This document shows, piece after piece, positions 1 through 7,969 of a stretch of 64,000 nucleotides of DNA (position 1 is its first letter; every line of letters starts with the position of its first letter). The notes under the pieces were generated by a model. It ran no database searches and had not been told where the DNA came from. It was given only the letters and a program-made list of their open reading frames with translations. Source of the stretch: Streptomyces sp. CB02959 (GTDB lineage Bacteria > Actinomycetota > Actinomycetes > Streptomycetales > Streptomycetaceae); the NCBI RefSeq assembly GCF_002803155.1, contig NZ_NNBP01000024.1:62001-126000 (forward strand), given 5' to 3'. The translations under genes and the position numbers were made by a program.

Positions 1-11
1 TACAACGTGGC

Positions 12-614
12 TCAGCGCCGGGGGAGCGTGGGGTGGAGCGTGTCGAGCGGAACCGGGGGACTGTCCAACGGGGCGTCACCGGCGGGCCACTGCGCGCGCC
101 GCATATCGGTGTCGCGGACCGCCCGCTCCGTCGACGCCCACCCCATCTCCCGCACCAGCCACAGGGTGCGCCCGTCGCCGTCGTCGTCCACCGACGGCCG
201 CTGCTGGGCGGCGATCTGGCTGACGGCCGGCGCCGGCGCGACCCGCGGCTTGCGCAGCACGGTGGTCAGACGGCGGCTGGCCGTCTCGGCGCCCCCGTCC
301 TCCAAGCGCCTCTGCCACTCGGCGACCTTGACGTCGATGCTGACCAGGCGGTTGCTGCCCTGGCAGCGGACGGCAGTGGCCTTCTGCGCGAGACCGGTGT
401 CGTGCGGGACGAGCTTCGGCTTGTTGGCGTTGATGCCGGTGATCGGCACCCACGTCCTGCAGTCGGGGCAGATCAATGACGCGCAGGCCGGGCGAAGGTC
501 GTACTGGTGGGGCCTGAGGTTCGAGATGACGAGCGCCGGGCGGGGGCTGACGTTCCGGGATCGGGCCCGGCTCCTGCGGTATCGGGCGGTGGTTCCAACG
601 GTGGGGCCAGGCAT
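12..614 (-). CDS. Streptomyces plasmid/arm-type conserved hypothetical, 200 aa
   Basis: A conserved actinomycete accessory protein of unknown function. The N-terminal third is Arg-rich (RYRRSRARSRN), followed by the block SNLRPHQYDLRPACASLICP and then CRTWVPITG and KLVPHDTG. Two Cys in the CPDC pair (about residues 50-53) and one further Cys in the RCQGSNRL segment could form part of a metal site. The start is set by a GAGGAG ribosome binding site 6-7 bases before the ATG. Proteins of this appearance are common next to conjugation and replication genes on Streptomyces plasmids and chromosome arms; that is recalled family context, not something shown here. Function unknown. Confidence 0.7.
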   Translation of the reverse strand: MPGPTVGTTARYRRSRARSRNVSPRPALVISNLRPHQYDLRPACASLICPDCRTWVPITGINANKPKLVPHDTGLAQKATAVRCQGSNRLVSIDVKVAEWQRRLEDGGAETASRRLTTVLRKPRVAPAPAVSQIAAQQRPSVDDDGDGRTLWLVREMGWASTERAVRDTDMRRAQWPAGDAPLDSPPVPLDTLHPTLPRR

Positions 615-654
615 GCGGACTCCTCATGGGGAGTTGTAGGGATGTGCGCGGTGT

Positions 655-707
655 GCTGTCCGTCCGTCAGGCCGCTCGGAATGCGGGCGTCCTGACGGAC
701 GGACAGC
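655..707. promoter_or_regulatory. 17-bp inverted repeat ahead of the first gene, with an overlapping palindrome
   Basis: GCTGTCCGTCCGTCAGG (655-671) is repeated inverted at 691-707 with a 19-base loop. A second palindrome, CAGCGCATTGCGCTG, lies at about 703-717 and overlaps the right arm. The pair sits about 40 bases upstream of the start of the 12-614 gene, so an operator is more likely than a terminator; there is no T-run. Confidence 0.5.
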
Positions 708-840
708 GCATTGCGCTGCGATGTACACGCAGATCGGTCGAGAAGACCCCGGGGGAGTTTGATGGTGCTCTCGACCCCGGCCACCCCGGTGGGGCGGACG
801 ACTTACTGCGGTGGTGCGGTTGTGCTGAGGAGGCGGTGGT

Positions 841-894
841 CCGGCTCCCTCATCCGGCGCCGCCCGCGGGGGCGGATCCGGGTGGGGGAGCCGG
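841..894 (-). terminator. Long G+C-rich hairpin after the 926-1303 gene
   Basis: Outer arms CCGGCTCCC (841-849) and GGGAGCCGG (886-894) enclose further pairing (GCCGCCC with GGGCGG). It lies just past the stop of the 926-1303 gene on the minus strand. There is no clear U-run, which is usual for Streptomyces terminators. Confidence 0.45.
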
Positions 895-925
895 GTCCGA
901 AGACCCGGCGGGTGGTGCGGGGAGG

Positions 926-1303
926 TCAGGCCGCGATCGGGAGGGGCTCGGCGGCCGGCGGCGTGATGCGCAGCTGCGCGGCGTAGGGGAGGAGCACGTC
1001 GACCAGGCGCTCGCGCACCAGGTCGGTGGCGGTCGGGTCGGTGGCGGTGATGTCCCGGGCGGCGAGCATGCGGTTCTCGCGGGCCTCGATCGCCTCGATG
1101 GCGGCGTCGATGCCCAGGCCGTCGAGCTGCTCGTGGGGGAGGGAGCCGGCGGCGTACATCTCCAGCGGGGTCCCGAAGGCGACGTCGAGGTCCAGGCCGG
1201 TGAACTCGGGGAGCGGCACCTCGATCGCCTTCAGGAGTTCGAGCGTCTCGGTGTCGAAGTGCTCGGTGGCGAGGCTGGCGACGGGGCGGCGGGTGACGTT
1301 CAT
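926..1303 (-). CDS. Hypothetical protein, 125 aa
   Basis: Unrecognised acidic protein rich in Leu, Glu and Ala (ETLELLKAIEVPLPEF, then EAIEARENRMLAARD), probably alpha-helical, with no Cys cluster, signal peptide or membrane segment. The open frame extends to 1390, but the ATG at 1303 is preferred because GAAGGGAG precedes it at normal spacing. It stands alone between a hairpin downstream and the CCTTAAGG-bearing control region upstream (1411-1450), from which the UTRA gene is transcribed divergently. Size and composition resemble short peptides found near regulators in Streptomyces, but no family can be named. Confidence 0.6.
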   Translation of the reverse strand: MNVTRRPVASLATEHFDTETLELLKAIEVPLPEFTGLDLDVAFGTPLEMYAAGSLPHEQLDGLGIDAAIEAIEARENRMLAARDITATDPTATDLVRERLVDVLLPYAAQLRITPPAAEPLPIAA

Positions 1304-1410
1304 GGGGTGGAGCTCCCTTCGGTAGGCGTCCGCGCAAAGGCGGGTCATGTGCATCTGGGCAGGCCGAATAAGCGCCGTCTGGCGACCCATCCCTTGCGGG
1401 GACTATGCGA

Positions 1411-1450
1411 CCATAAGGCCATTAGCCTTAAGGCCACAAGCCCTATGGTG
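1411..1450. promoter_or_regulatory. A+T-rich control region with CCTTAAGG palindrome
   Basis: The palindrome CCTTAAGG lies at 1426-1433 within ATTAGCCTTAAGGCC, flanked by CCATAAGG (from 1411) and CCCTATGG (from 1441). The same core, GCCTTAAGG preceded by ATT, recurs at 2904-2912 ahead of the PP2C-like gene. In such a G+C-rich genome a shared A+T-rich palindrome in two promoter gaps flanking a GntR gene suggests its operator (inference). Confidence 0.45.
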
Positions 1451-1519
1451 CACCAAGCTGGCTGAAGCAACAGGGCACTAAGGTTTGAAGCAGGTCTGGA
1501 CGACCGGAGAGGATGAGCC

Positions 1520-2065
1520 GTGAGCAGCGACGATGCATGGATAGGCGAAGCGCAGCCGTATCTCGCGCCACGTCAGCCAGGAGAGCGCGACGCCTGGAGC
1601 ACAGAGGCCGCAGCACGGGGGCGGCGGGGCAGGCAGCGCCTGCTTGCCGTAGAGGAAGTAGACCCACCGGAGTCCGTGCGCGCCTTCCTCGGCGTAGCCA
1701 CTACTGAAAAGGTCGTGGTCCGGCGTCGCCTGATCTTGCTGGACGGCCAGCCGGTCGAGCTGGCCGACTCGTACTACCCGGCGCACATCGCTCGAGGTAC
1801 CGGACTCGCCGAAACGGGAAAGATCCCCGGAGGCGCAGTGACACTGCTTGCCAAACTCGGCTTCACCGCCGAGAGCGATCCCCTGGAGGACGTCGCAGCC
1901 GCTGCTGCCACCACCAGCGAATGCGAGGCCTTGGGCTTGCCAGCACGCACACCCGTGCTAGTCCTGACGCGATTCACTACGTCCACCCTCGGAACGCCGA
2001 TGGAGGTCAGCATCATGACCATGACTCGGCACCTCCAGTACCGACAGAGGAAGCAGGCCAGCTGA
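1520..2065 (+). CDS. UTRA-domain protein lacking the DNA-binding half
   Basis: Effector-sensing UTRA domain of the GntR/HutC family without an N-terminal winged helix. Residues about 40-170 align by eye with the UTRA part of the next gene: VVVRRRLILLDGQPVELADS YYP, then GG.VTLLAKLGF, a DPLEDV stretch and a closing PMEVSIMTM strand. The GTG start follows GGAGAGGATGAG. It ends 3 bases before the GntR gene and so is co-transcribed with it. It may bind the same ligand and form a heterodimer with, or titrate, the full-length regulator (inference). It could also be a decayed GntR gene that lost its DNA-binding domain. Confidence 0.7.
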   Translation: MSSDDAWIGEAQPYLAPRQPGERDAWSTEAAARGRRGRQRLLAVEEVDPPESVRAFLGVATTEKVVVRRRLILLDGQPVELADSYYPAHIARGTGLAETGKIPGGAVTLLAKLGFTAESDPLEDVAAAAATTSECEALGLPARTPVLVLTRFTTSTLGTPMEVSIMTMTRHLQYRQRKQAS

Positions 2066-2068
2066 TCC

Positions 2069-2833
2069 ATGGCGAGAACATTCGAGGACAAGCGGTCGGC
2101 TCACCAGAAAATCGCGGCTGGACTGCGGCGACAGATCACCAGAGGAGACCTGGCACCCGGGTCGCAGCTGCCATCGACTCCGGCCCTGATGGAGCAGTAC
2201 GGGGTGGCTGGGACCACCATCCAGAAGGCTCTCCTCACGTTGAAGGAGGAAGAACTCCTGGTCGGACAGCCGGGCAAGGGCGTATTCGTCAAGGGCAGCA
2301 CTCAGCAGGCCATTTCGCCGGCGGTCTACGTGCCACCCGCCGCTCCCAGGGAGCCGTACCGTTGGATCAGCGAGGCCGAGAAGCGGTCGCAGCGAGGCTC
2401 GGCCAAGCTGCTGGAGGTCGCAGCCGTCGTGCCACCACACGAGGTGGCCAAGGCTCTTGGCCTGGAGGAAGGCGGACGCGCCCTCCTGCGCAAACAGGTG
2501 CTGCTCCTTGATGATGAGCCCACCGAACTCGCTCGCTCGTACTACCCGCTCGAGCTGGCGGAAGGTACGGCAATGATGGAGCGGCGGAAGATTCGCGGAG
2601 GCACTCCCACGCTCCTCAGTGAACTGGGCTACCCGCCGCGGGAGTTCGTGGACGAGGTCTCCTCCGAGATCCCCACCGAGGACGAGGCGGTAGCCCTTGA
2701 ACTCCCCAAGGACATGCCGGTGATGCTGACCTTCCGCGTCATCTACTCGGACAATGAGCGCCCCATCGAGGTGTCCCTCCTTACGAAGGCAGCGCATCGT
2801 TACCGCATGCGATACCGGCTTTCCATCACCTGA
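2069..2833 (+). CDS. GntR/HutC-family transcriptional regulator
   Basis: 254-residue regulator. Residues about 10-75 form the GntR winged helix (HQKIAAGLRRQI.RGDLAPGSQLPS, then GVAGTTIQKALLTLKEEELL and GKGVFVK). Residues about 95-245 form the UTRA effector domain with the typical RKQVLLLDDEPTELARSYYP segment and the final PIEVSLLT strand. It probably represses itself, the upstream UTRA-only gene and/or the PP2C-like gene, as both flanking gaps carry CCTTAAGG. The ligand is unknown. This GntR plus UTRA arrangement is common on Streptomyces plasmids, where the regulators control transfer functions, but no transfer gene is adjacent here. Confidence 0.88.
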   Translation: MARTFEDKRSAHQKIAAGLRRQITRGDLAPGSQLPSTPALMEQYGVAGTTIQKALLTLKEEELLVGQPGKGVFVKGSTQQAISPAVYVPPAAPREPYRWISEAEKRSQRGSAKLLEVAAVVPPHEVAKALGLEEGGRALLRKQVLLLDDEPTELARSYYPLELAEGTAMMERRKIRGGTPTLLSELGYPPREFVDEVSSEIPTEDEAVALELPKDMPVMLTFRVIYSDNERPIEVSLLTKAAHRYRMRYRLSIT

Positions 2834-2888
2834 TCGCTCCTTCCAGGTGCCCCTGGCCATAGGCCGGGGGCACCTTCCCATAGCCCCA

Positions 2889-2920
2889 TCCTTAAGTCAT
2901 TCCGCCTTAAGGTGGTACGT
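2889..2920. promoter_or_regulatory. Second CCTTAAGG operator-like site
   Basis: CTTAAG (2891-2896) and the full palindrome CCTTAAGG (2905-2912) lie about 100 bases before the PP2C-like start. The 9-mer GCCTTAAGG is identical to the one at 1425-1433. Confidence 0.45.
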
Positions 2921-3010
2921 TGGGTCACCGCGGAGTTCATTCCTCGCCCCCTGCCAACCGTGTCGTTGTTGGGGCAATCACGCCGTTCTACCGCCCGGAA
3001 GGGGCATGAC

Positions 3011-3850
3011 GTGCAGGTATCCATCGCATCGGCTCAGGGCGTGGGGAACGCGAACGAGGACAGCGTCTTCGTCAGCCCCACCGGAGTCGTGGTTCTGGAC
3101 GGCTTGTCCGCACCCTCGGACCTCCCCATGGGGTGCGTCCATGGCACCCCATGGTTCGTTCACCAGCTCGGCACACGCCTGATCAACCTGATCGGCGACA
3201 ACACGATGGCGCTGCGCGAGACGCTGCGAACCGCCATTGCTGAGGTCAACGACCTGCACCGTGACACCTGCGCGTTGGACCAAGAGGCCGTCCCCGCCTC
3301 GACCATCGCGATGATCCGTGAGCGGGACGACGCCCTCGACTACCTGGTGCTCTCCGACAACGTGCTGGTGCTCGACCTCGGAAACGAGGGCATCCAGACC
3401 GTCGCCGACAAGCGCGTGGAAGACGTGGCAGGCGAAGAAATGCGCGCCGCCCTCCAAGGCCCGACTGGTACTCCCGAGCACGCAGCGCGGGTCTCCGCAC
3501 TCGTCACCGCCCAACGTCGTCTCCGCAACCGTCCGGGAGGCTACTGGGTTGCAGCAACCGACCCCGCCGCCACCGATGAAGCGATCACCGGAACCATAGA
3601 GCTCGCCAAGGTCCGGCAGGCCGCGCTGCTGACGGACGGAGCAAGCCGCCTCGTCGACAGCTTCGGTGCCCTGACGTGGGGACAGCTCCTCGACTTGCTG
3701 CGAACCGAAGGGCCGGCCGCTCTGATCGCCCGTACCCGCGAAGCCGAGCTCTCCGACCCGCTCGGCGAGCAGTGGCCGCGGTTCAAGCAGTCGGACGACG
3801 CGACTGCCGCGTACGTGCGCATCGGACAGCCCGTTCCACCTGGCATGTGA
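3011..3850 (+). CDS. PP2C-like (PPM) phosphatase-fold protein
   Basis: 279 residues from the GTG at 3011, chosen over the open-frame start at 2912 because GGAAGGGG lies just upstream and the family pattern begins there. The opening IASAQGVGNANEDSVF matches the PPM motif with N-E-D, and VVLDGLSAP resembles the metal-binding DG motif. LLTDGASRLV is the later D-G motif and QSDDATAAYV the terminal D-D motif. The fold is well supported, although the classical DGxGG is altered to DGLSA, so full phosphatase activity is uncertain. Cytoplasmic, no membrane segment. Similar proteins sit in Streptomyces regulatory cassettes with GntR genes. Substrate unknown. Confidence 0.75.
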   Translation: MQVSIASAQGVGNANEDSVFVSPTGVVVLDGLSAPSDLPMGCVHGTPWFVHQLGTRLINLIGDNTMALRETLRTAIAEVNDLHRDTCALDQEAVPASTIAMIRERDDALDYLVLSDNVLVLDLGNEGIQTVADKRVEDVAGEEMRAALQGPTGTPEHAARVSALVTAQRRLRNRPGGYWVAATDPAATDEAITGTIELAKVRQAALLTDGASRLVDSFGALTWGQLLDLLRTEGPAALIARTREAELSDPLGEQWPRFKQSDDATAAYVRIGQPVPPGM

Positions 3851-4056
3851 CACAACAGCTACGCGTGAACGAACAACGAGGCGCGCGAAGGTGCCTCATT
3901 CCACCGTGCGGAAAGCCGAGAGTGGTGAATTTCTTTCTCTGAAAAGCCTGGGTGTTCCTCGCCCGAGTCCGCTTGGCAACACTCAAAAGATCTGCTCAGA
4001 TCATGGGCACTACAAGCCCTACCTGCACGTTTGTACTCAACATCGAGTCGAATAAC

Positions 4057-4704
4057 TCACCGGGGAGGTGCGGCGAACGGATGGGCGAGATGGTCGACCA
4101 CGTTGGTGTGCTGTCCGGTGCTCGTGTCCTCGCTGGCCGGGGTGAGCGCGTGCAGCGCAGCTTGCAGCGTCGCACTGTCCTTCCTCCATCGCTTCGGGGC
4201 GATGAGCTTCAGTCGCGGGGCGTCTTCCGGGGCAAGCACCTGACTCTTGCAGTCAATGACCGGGATGAGCCCCAGGTTGTGTCCGTAGAGCAGCACGGGC
4301 TTTCGGGCGACGAGCGAGCGCAGTTCAAGGCGGGCGATGGGGCCGAGAAGATAGACGCGGCTGCCGGGCCGCTTTTGCTTTCCGACGATGATGAGCCCGT
4401 CCAGGTCTTCGACGATCGATCCCCAGTCGTACGGGCGGTCGTCGTTGAAGACCTGGCGGTAGTGGAGGATCTCAACTCCGTCGGGGAGAGATTCCGCGAT
4501 CAGCGCCAGCCAATTGTCCCATTTCGGACCGTTCATCGCCCTGGGGCCGGCGCTGACGAAAATGCGCACCGGGTTGCCAGGGGCTCGGGCGGAGGCGATC
4601 CGCTCCATCGCCGTGGCGAAGCGGCGCTGCTGGACCGGGTTGGCGAAGGTCTCCACGTCCAGGGAGTCGGAGTCGGTCGGCGTTGCGTGCATGCTGCTCA
4701 TCAT
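4057..4704 (-). CDS. Hypothetical protein with a Rossmann-like or nucleotide-sensor fold, 215 aa
   Basis: Start at the double ATG (4704/4701) with CGGAGA upstream; the open frame extends to 5055, but the extra N-terminal part reads as non-coding. The core has alternating strands and helices: VRIFVSAGPRAM, then ILHYRQVF, DWGSIVEDLDGLIIVG, LLGPIARLELRSLVARKPVLLYG and a final LGLIPVIDC. The order, with a G-P after strand 1, D-G-hydrophobic strand, an acidic/Arg helix and a KPV strand, recalls nucleoside 2-deoxyribosyltransferase, TIR or SLOG-type sensors. I cannot assign it to any of them. It converges on the PP2C-like gene. No signal peptide. Confidence 0.6.
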   Translation of the reverse strand: MMSSMHATPTDSDSLDVETFANPVQQRRFATAMERIASARAPGNPVRIFVSAGPRAMNGPKWDNWLALIAESLPDGVEILHYRQVFNDDRPYDWGSIVEDLDGLIIVGKQKRPGSRVYLLGPIARLELRSLVARKPVLLYGHNLGLIPVIDCKSQVLAPEDAPRLKLIAPKRWRKDSATLQAALHALTPASEDTSTGQHTNVVDHLAHPFAAPPR

Positions 4705-5223
4705 GCCGGTCCGGATCTCCGAGATTCCTCGAAGGGGCAGGGGATTTTCGGGTTGACGACCCGTCAGGAGCATGCTGTGCAAGGCCGACACGGCATGTGC
4801 TGGAGTGTCGTTAGGCGTCGCGTGGGGGGTAGTGTGTCTGCGAATAGGATCAATGCAGACATGGCTAAGCCCCGCGAGGCTGCACTCCGGGGCACGGCCG
4901 CAGACCACCATAGGAATGGTCTCGACATGAATGAGGGTACCCGTACCTTCTGCCAGACACACAAGGCACCCGCCCCCGTAGTAGCGATGACCTGCACGTC
5001 GCTCCGGGGGCCGGGTGCCTTCTTCATGCTTCCGCGTCGGTCCGGTCGTAGGCACATCTCACCCCTGGTGGGGGTGGAGATGAGATAGGTCCACTGGGCG
5101 GTTGCCGCCCTGGCCGCTGGTGTTGGCGCACCGCGCGCGGCCTTCTCCCCATCGGACCGGTTTGGCGACCGGGCCGGGGCCTAGATCGATTCCGGTTGGC
5201 GCCGGGTGATCAAGGCAATTTTC
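4705..5223. other. Intergenic stretch with no convincing gene
   Basis: Open frames on both strands here lack ribosome binding sites and typical codon bias. The only local structure seen is a short GGCGG-TT-GCCGCC-type repeat near 5098. The stretch probably holds the promoter of the 4057-4704 gene. Confidence 0.4.
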
Positions 5224-5362
5224 AGGTTCTCCCAGAACCAGCCCCACAAGAGGGCCTTTGCCGTACCCACTCGTAGAAAGCGGGGTGCGACCCCATAATG
5301 CAGCACAGTGCTGCCTTCTGCCAGCCTGCCCATGCCCGAATGGCATGGATTGGGCATTTTTT
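5224..5362 (+). ncRNA. Candidate structured RNA ending in an intrinsic terminator
   Basis: Three compact hairpins follow one another: GGTTCT-ccc-AGAACC (5224-5238), GGGGT-gcg-ACCCC (5282-5294) and GCAGCA-cag-TGCTGC (5300-5314). They are followed by TGCCCA / TGGGCA (5327-5332 with 5351-5356) and a run of six T's to 5362. A T-run terminator is rare in Streptomyces and there is no upstream protein gene on this strand. The 290-base gap to the large HTH gene is otherwise empty. It could be a replication-control RNA or leader of that gene. The 5' end is not defined by the sequence. Confidence 0.4.
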
Positions 5363-5650
5363 GCCGTCGAGTCGGTCGGTTTCCGCCGCCTCCGCCGGCG
5401 CCTTCCAGCCGCCCGGCACAGTCGCGCCCCGTGGGCGTCCTCTGTCCCCAGGCACTCCGCCTCAGCGTGGCGCGATGAGCTATTTCGGGATGCCTGTCAC
5501 ATCTGGCTCCCACGCCGTCCCCTCTCTGCATGTGACCCCGTCTCCTGCCCTCTCGGCTCCTCCCGCTCCTGCTCAGCCGGGGGTGTCCGGTTTGGCTGAT
5601 GGTGTTGCCGGTATGACACGTCAGCAGCACTCATCCCTGCGGGTGGCGCA

Positions 5651-7846
5651 GTGAGCGTCCTGGCGGCACCGGCCGCCATGTTCCCCCGCCCTCGCGCGGA
5701 GTTCGCCAGCGGGGCGTCGCGCCGTCGGCTTCGGTCAGTGCCGGCCTCGGGCGCACCGGGCGACGGTGGCCCGGATGACTCGCTGCGTCTCGGTCGTACG
5801 ATGCGGCTGCGGCTGCGTGACGCGGTCCAGGCGCTGCTGGCAGATCCGTCGATCGCCGGGTTGAAGGACGCGCCGAAGTTGGCGGCGGTGGTGCTGTACG
5901 CGAAGTCGCGGGCGCCGAAGGGCGCGAAGAACGACAACCAGACGTCGATCTGGGTCGCGGAGCTGGGTCGCTGGCTGGGGGTAGGCGAGTCGACTGTCCA
6001 CCGCAACGTGCTGCCCCCGCTGCGGGGGTCGGACGCCGTGCACACCCAGGTGGTGACGGACGCGAAGGGGCACCCGACCGGGCTGGACTGCCTGGTCATG
6101 CCGCTGTGGAACGCCCGCCACGGCTGGGAAGCGGCGCACCCGCTGGCGCTGAACAAAGCGGAGCTGGCGACGCTGCTGCGCCTCCTCGAGGCCCTGTTCG
6201 GGCACGGTTGGTCTCCCAAGGACAAGGAGCCGACGCCGCCGGGGCTGCTGGCCGGCCGCAGGGGCAAGGGGGCTGCGACCGACCGGCTCGGGCTGCTGCT
6301 GATGGTGCTGAACTCGCGGGCGTCGGGCTGGCTGCAGCTGTGCGGCGGCTCGGTGAAGGTCAAGGAGGGGCGCGGGGCGGCGACGTTGGCGCGGCTGCTG
6401 GGCTGCTCGCCGTCCGGGGCGCGGAAGGTCCTGGCCAGGTTGACGGAGGCGGGTGTCGTGGCGCGGCAGCGCAAGGCGACGTCGACGCGGATGAACGGTC
6501 GGGGCCGGGTCATGGTGCTGCCGGTGGCCCGCGCCTACGGCCGCACGCTGGCCTGTGTGGAGGCTGTTTCGGGCTCCGAGGCGGTGTTTTCGCAGCGTCC
6601 CGATGGTGCAGTCGGAGATCATGCTCCGGTCGGTGCTGCGGGTGCCCTTGGTACGTCTGGGATCTGCGGTGCTGAGGGCGTGGAGGATGCGGCGGATCAG
6701 GAGCGTCCCGATGGTGCAGAGCTCCACGCAGACCACGCTTCTGTGGTTACTGCCGTAGTTCCTCCGCAGCTCTCTTGTGGTTTTTCCGGCGAAGGCCGTG
6801 GGGGCGAAGGCCGTCGGCCGGACCGCGCGTGCGTGCGCGAGGACGGCGGCCCGCTCCGCGGGGAACAGCAGGAGAAGTCCCCTGTCGTCGAAGGCGTGAA
6901 GGCCGGCCGCGGGCCGGTGGCCGGTGCACCGGTGAGGGTCGTGGACGGAGCGGGTCAGGGCAGGCAGCAGCGGGGGAGGGTACCTCTGCCGCCGAAAGAT
7001 CTGCGGGCCGTCCTGGCTCCGGTGGACCTGGTGTGGGCGCGCCTGGAGCGTCCGGCCGCCCGGAAGTTGGTGGAGGCCGCCGCCCGCAGCGAGCTGGCCC
7101 GGGTGGTTGGCCTCGCCGGCCGTACGGATGCGCCGCAGGTCCTCGCCGACCGGGTCTCCCGGCGCCTGGAGGACCAGATGCGGCTGGCCGGGCCGATCAA
7201 GGACCCGGTGGGCTGGCTGATCGGCCTGGCCCTGCCCCAGCGTCAGCGATGCGGCGACGTCCGGTGCGACGACCGCGTGCTGCTCGACTCCGGCCAGGAC
7301 TGCCCACGCTGCGAGGAAAAGCAGGCCGACCGCCGCGATCAACGCCGCGCAGTCGCAGCCGCCGTCGACGCGGCGATGCCGCACGCCTCCGAGACCGAGC
7401 GCCGCGCGGCGACCGAACAGCAGCTGCACCAGGACGTGACCGCCCAGGCGTGGATCCGCGAGCACCGGTGGGCACAGATCCGCGAGCAGCAAGCCGCCGC
7501 AGCTCAGGCCCGTGTCGAAGCCGCGGCTGCGCAGCCGGCCGACGACGTCCCGGCCGGGCCTACAGCGCCGGTCATCCTGCCCGCGCCGCGTTCGCTCGCC
7601 GCCCCTGACCCGGTTGACGGCGACGACCAGGAGCAGGAGCTCGTCCTCGAGGACCTGACCGTCGAGCAGGTCCTGGACTGGCGGGCACGCGCCGCCACCG
7701 ACCACCAGGTCGTCCTCGACCACATCGAGCGGTACGGCGAGCACTCCGCGCAGCGCCTGTTCACCCGGGCACTCGTCGCGACCGTGCAGCGCCTGTCGGG
7801 TCTGGAGCACCTGGACCTCGGCTACACCCCGTGGGGGCAGGCATGA
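5651..7846 (+). CDS. Large helix-turn-helix/zinc-finger protein, replication-initiator type
   Basis: 731 residues. Residues about 70-135 form one HTH region (KLAAVVLYAKSRAPKGAKNDN, then LGRWLGVGESTVHRNVLPPLR). A second winged-helix-like region lies at about 235-295 (ATLARLLGCSPSGARKVLARLTEAGVV). A low-complexity Gly/Glu/Arg linker spans about 315-460. Then comes a helical domain and a C-terminal C-x5-C...C-x2-C cluster (CGDVRC and CPRC, about residues 535-555). Such proteins are frequent on Streptomyces linear plasmids and chromosome ends, where some are thought to act in replication; the assignment is by recollection only. The repeated phrase GCGTCCCGATGGTGCAG at 6596 and 6704 lies in the linker. 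It ends 123 bases before CRISPR array 1. Confidence 0.6.
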   Translation: MSVLAAPAAMFPRPRAEFASGASRRRLRSVPASGAPGDGGPDDSLRLGRTMRLRLRDAVQALLADPSIAGLKDAPKLAAVVLYAKSRAPKGAKNDNQTSIWVAELGRWLGVGESTVHRNVLPPLRGSDAVHTQVVTDAKGHPTGLDCLVMPLWNARHGWEAAHPLALNKAELATLLRLLEALFGHGWSPKDKEPTPPGLLAGRRGKGAATDRLGLLLMVLNSRASGWLQLCGGSVKVKEGRGAATLARLLGCSPSGARKVLARLTEAGVVARQRKATSTRMNGRGRVMVLPVARAYGRTLACVEAVSGSEAVFSQRPDGAVGDHAPVGAAGALGTSGICGAEGVEDAADQERPDGAELHADHASVVTAVVPPQLSCGFSGEGRGGEGRRPDRACVREDGGPLRGEQQEKSPVVEGVKAGRGPVAGAPVRVVDGAGQGRQQRGRVPLPPKDLRAVLAPVDLVWARLERPAARKLVEAAARSELARVVGLAGRTDAPQVLADRVSRRLEDQMRLAGPIKDPVGWLIGLALPQRQRCGDVRCDDRVLLDSGQDCPRCEEKQADRRDQRRAVAAAVDAAMPHASETERRAATEQQLHQDVTAQAWIREHRWAQIREQQAAAAQARVEAAAAQPADDVPAGPTAPVILPAPRSLAAPDPVDGDDQEQELVLEDLTVEQVLDWRARAATDHQVVLDHIERYGEHSAQRLFTRALVATVQRLSGLEHLDLGYTPWGQA

Positions 7847-7969
7847 GTGGCGAGGCGACGTCGGCCTGGCCGAGTCGCGTTGCCCTGGAGGCGGCAGCGG
7901 CCGCGGGCGGCGTATCGACCGTGGTCGAGCGGGCACCTCGGTACGCTGCTCGCGCTGGAGTTCCTGTGG

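Noticed and set aside
7936..7969. GGTACGCTGCTCGCGCTGGAG as a degenerate terminal repeat of array 1
   Set aside because: Similarity is partial and the spacing to the next repeat (about 31 bases) does not fit.
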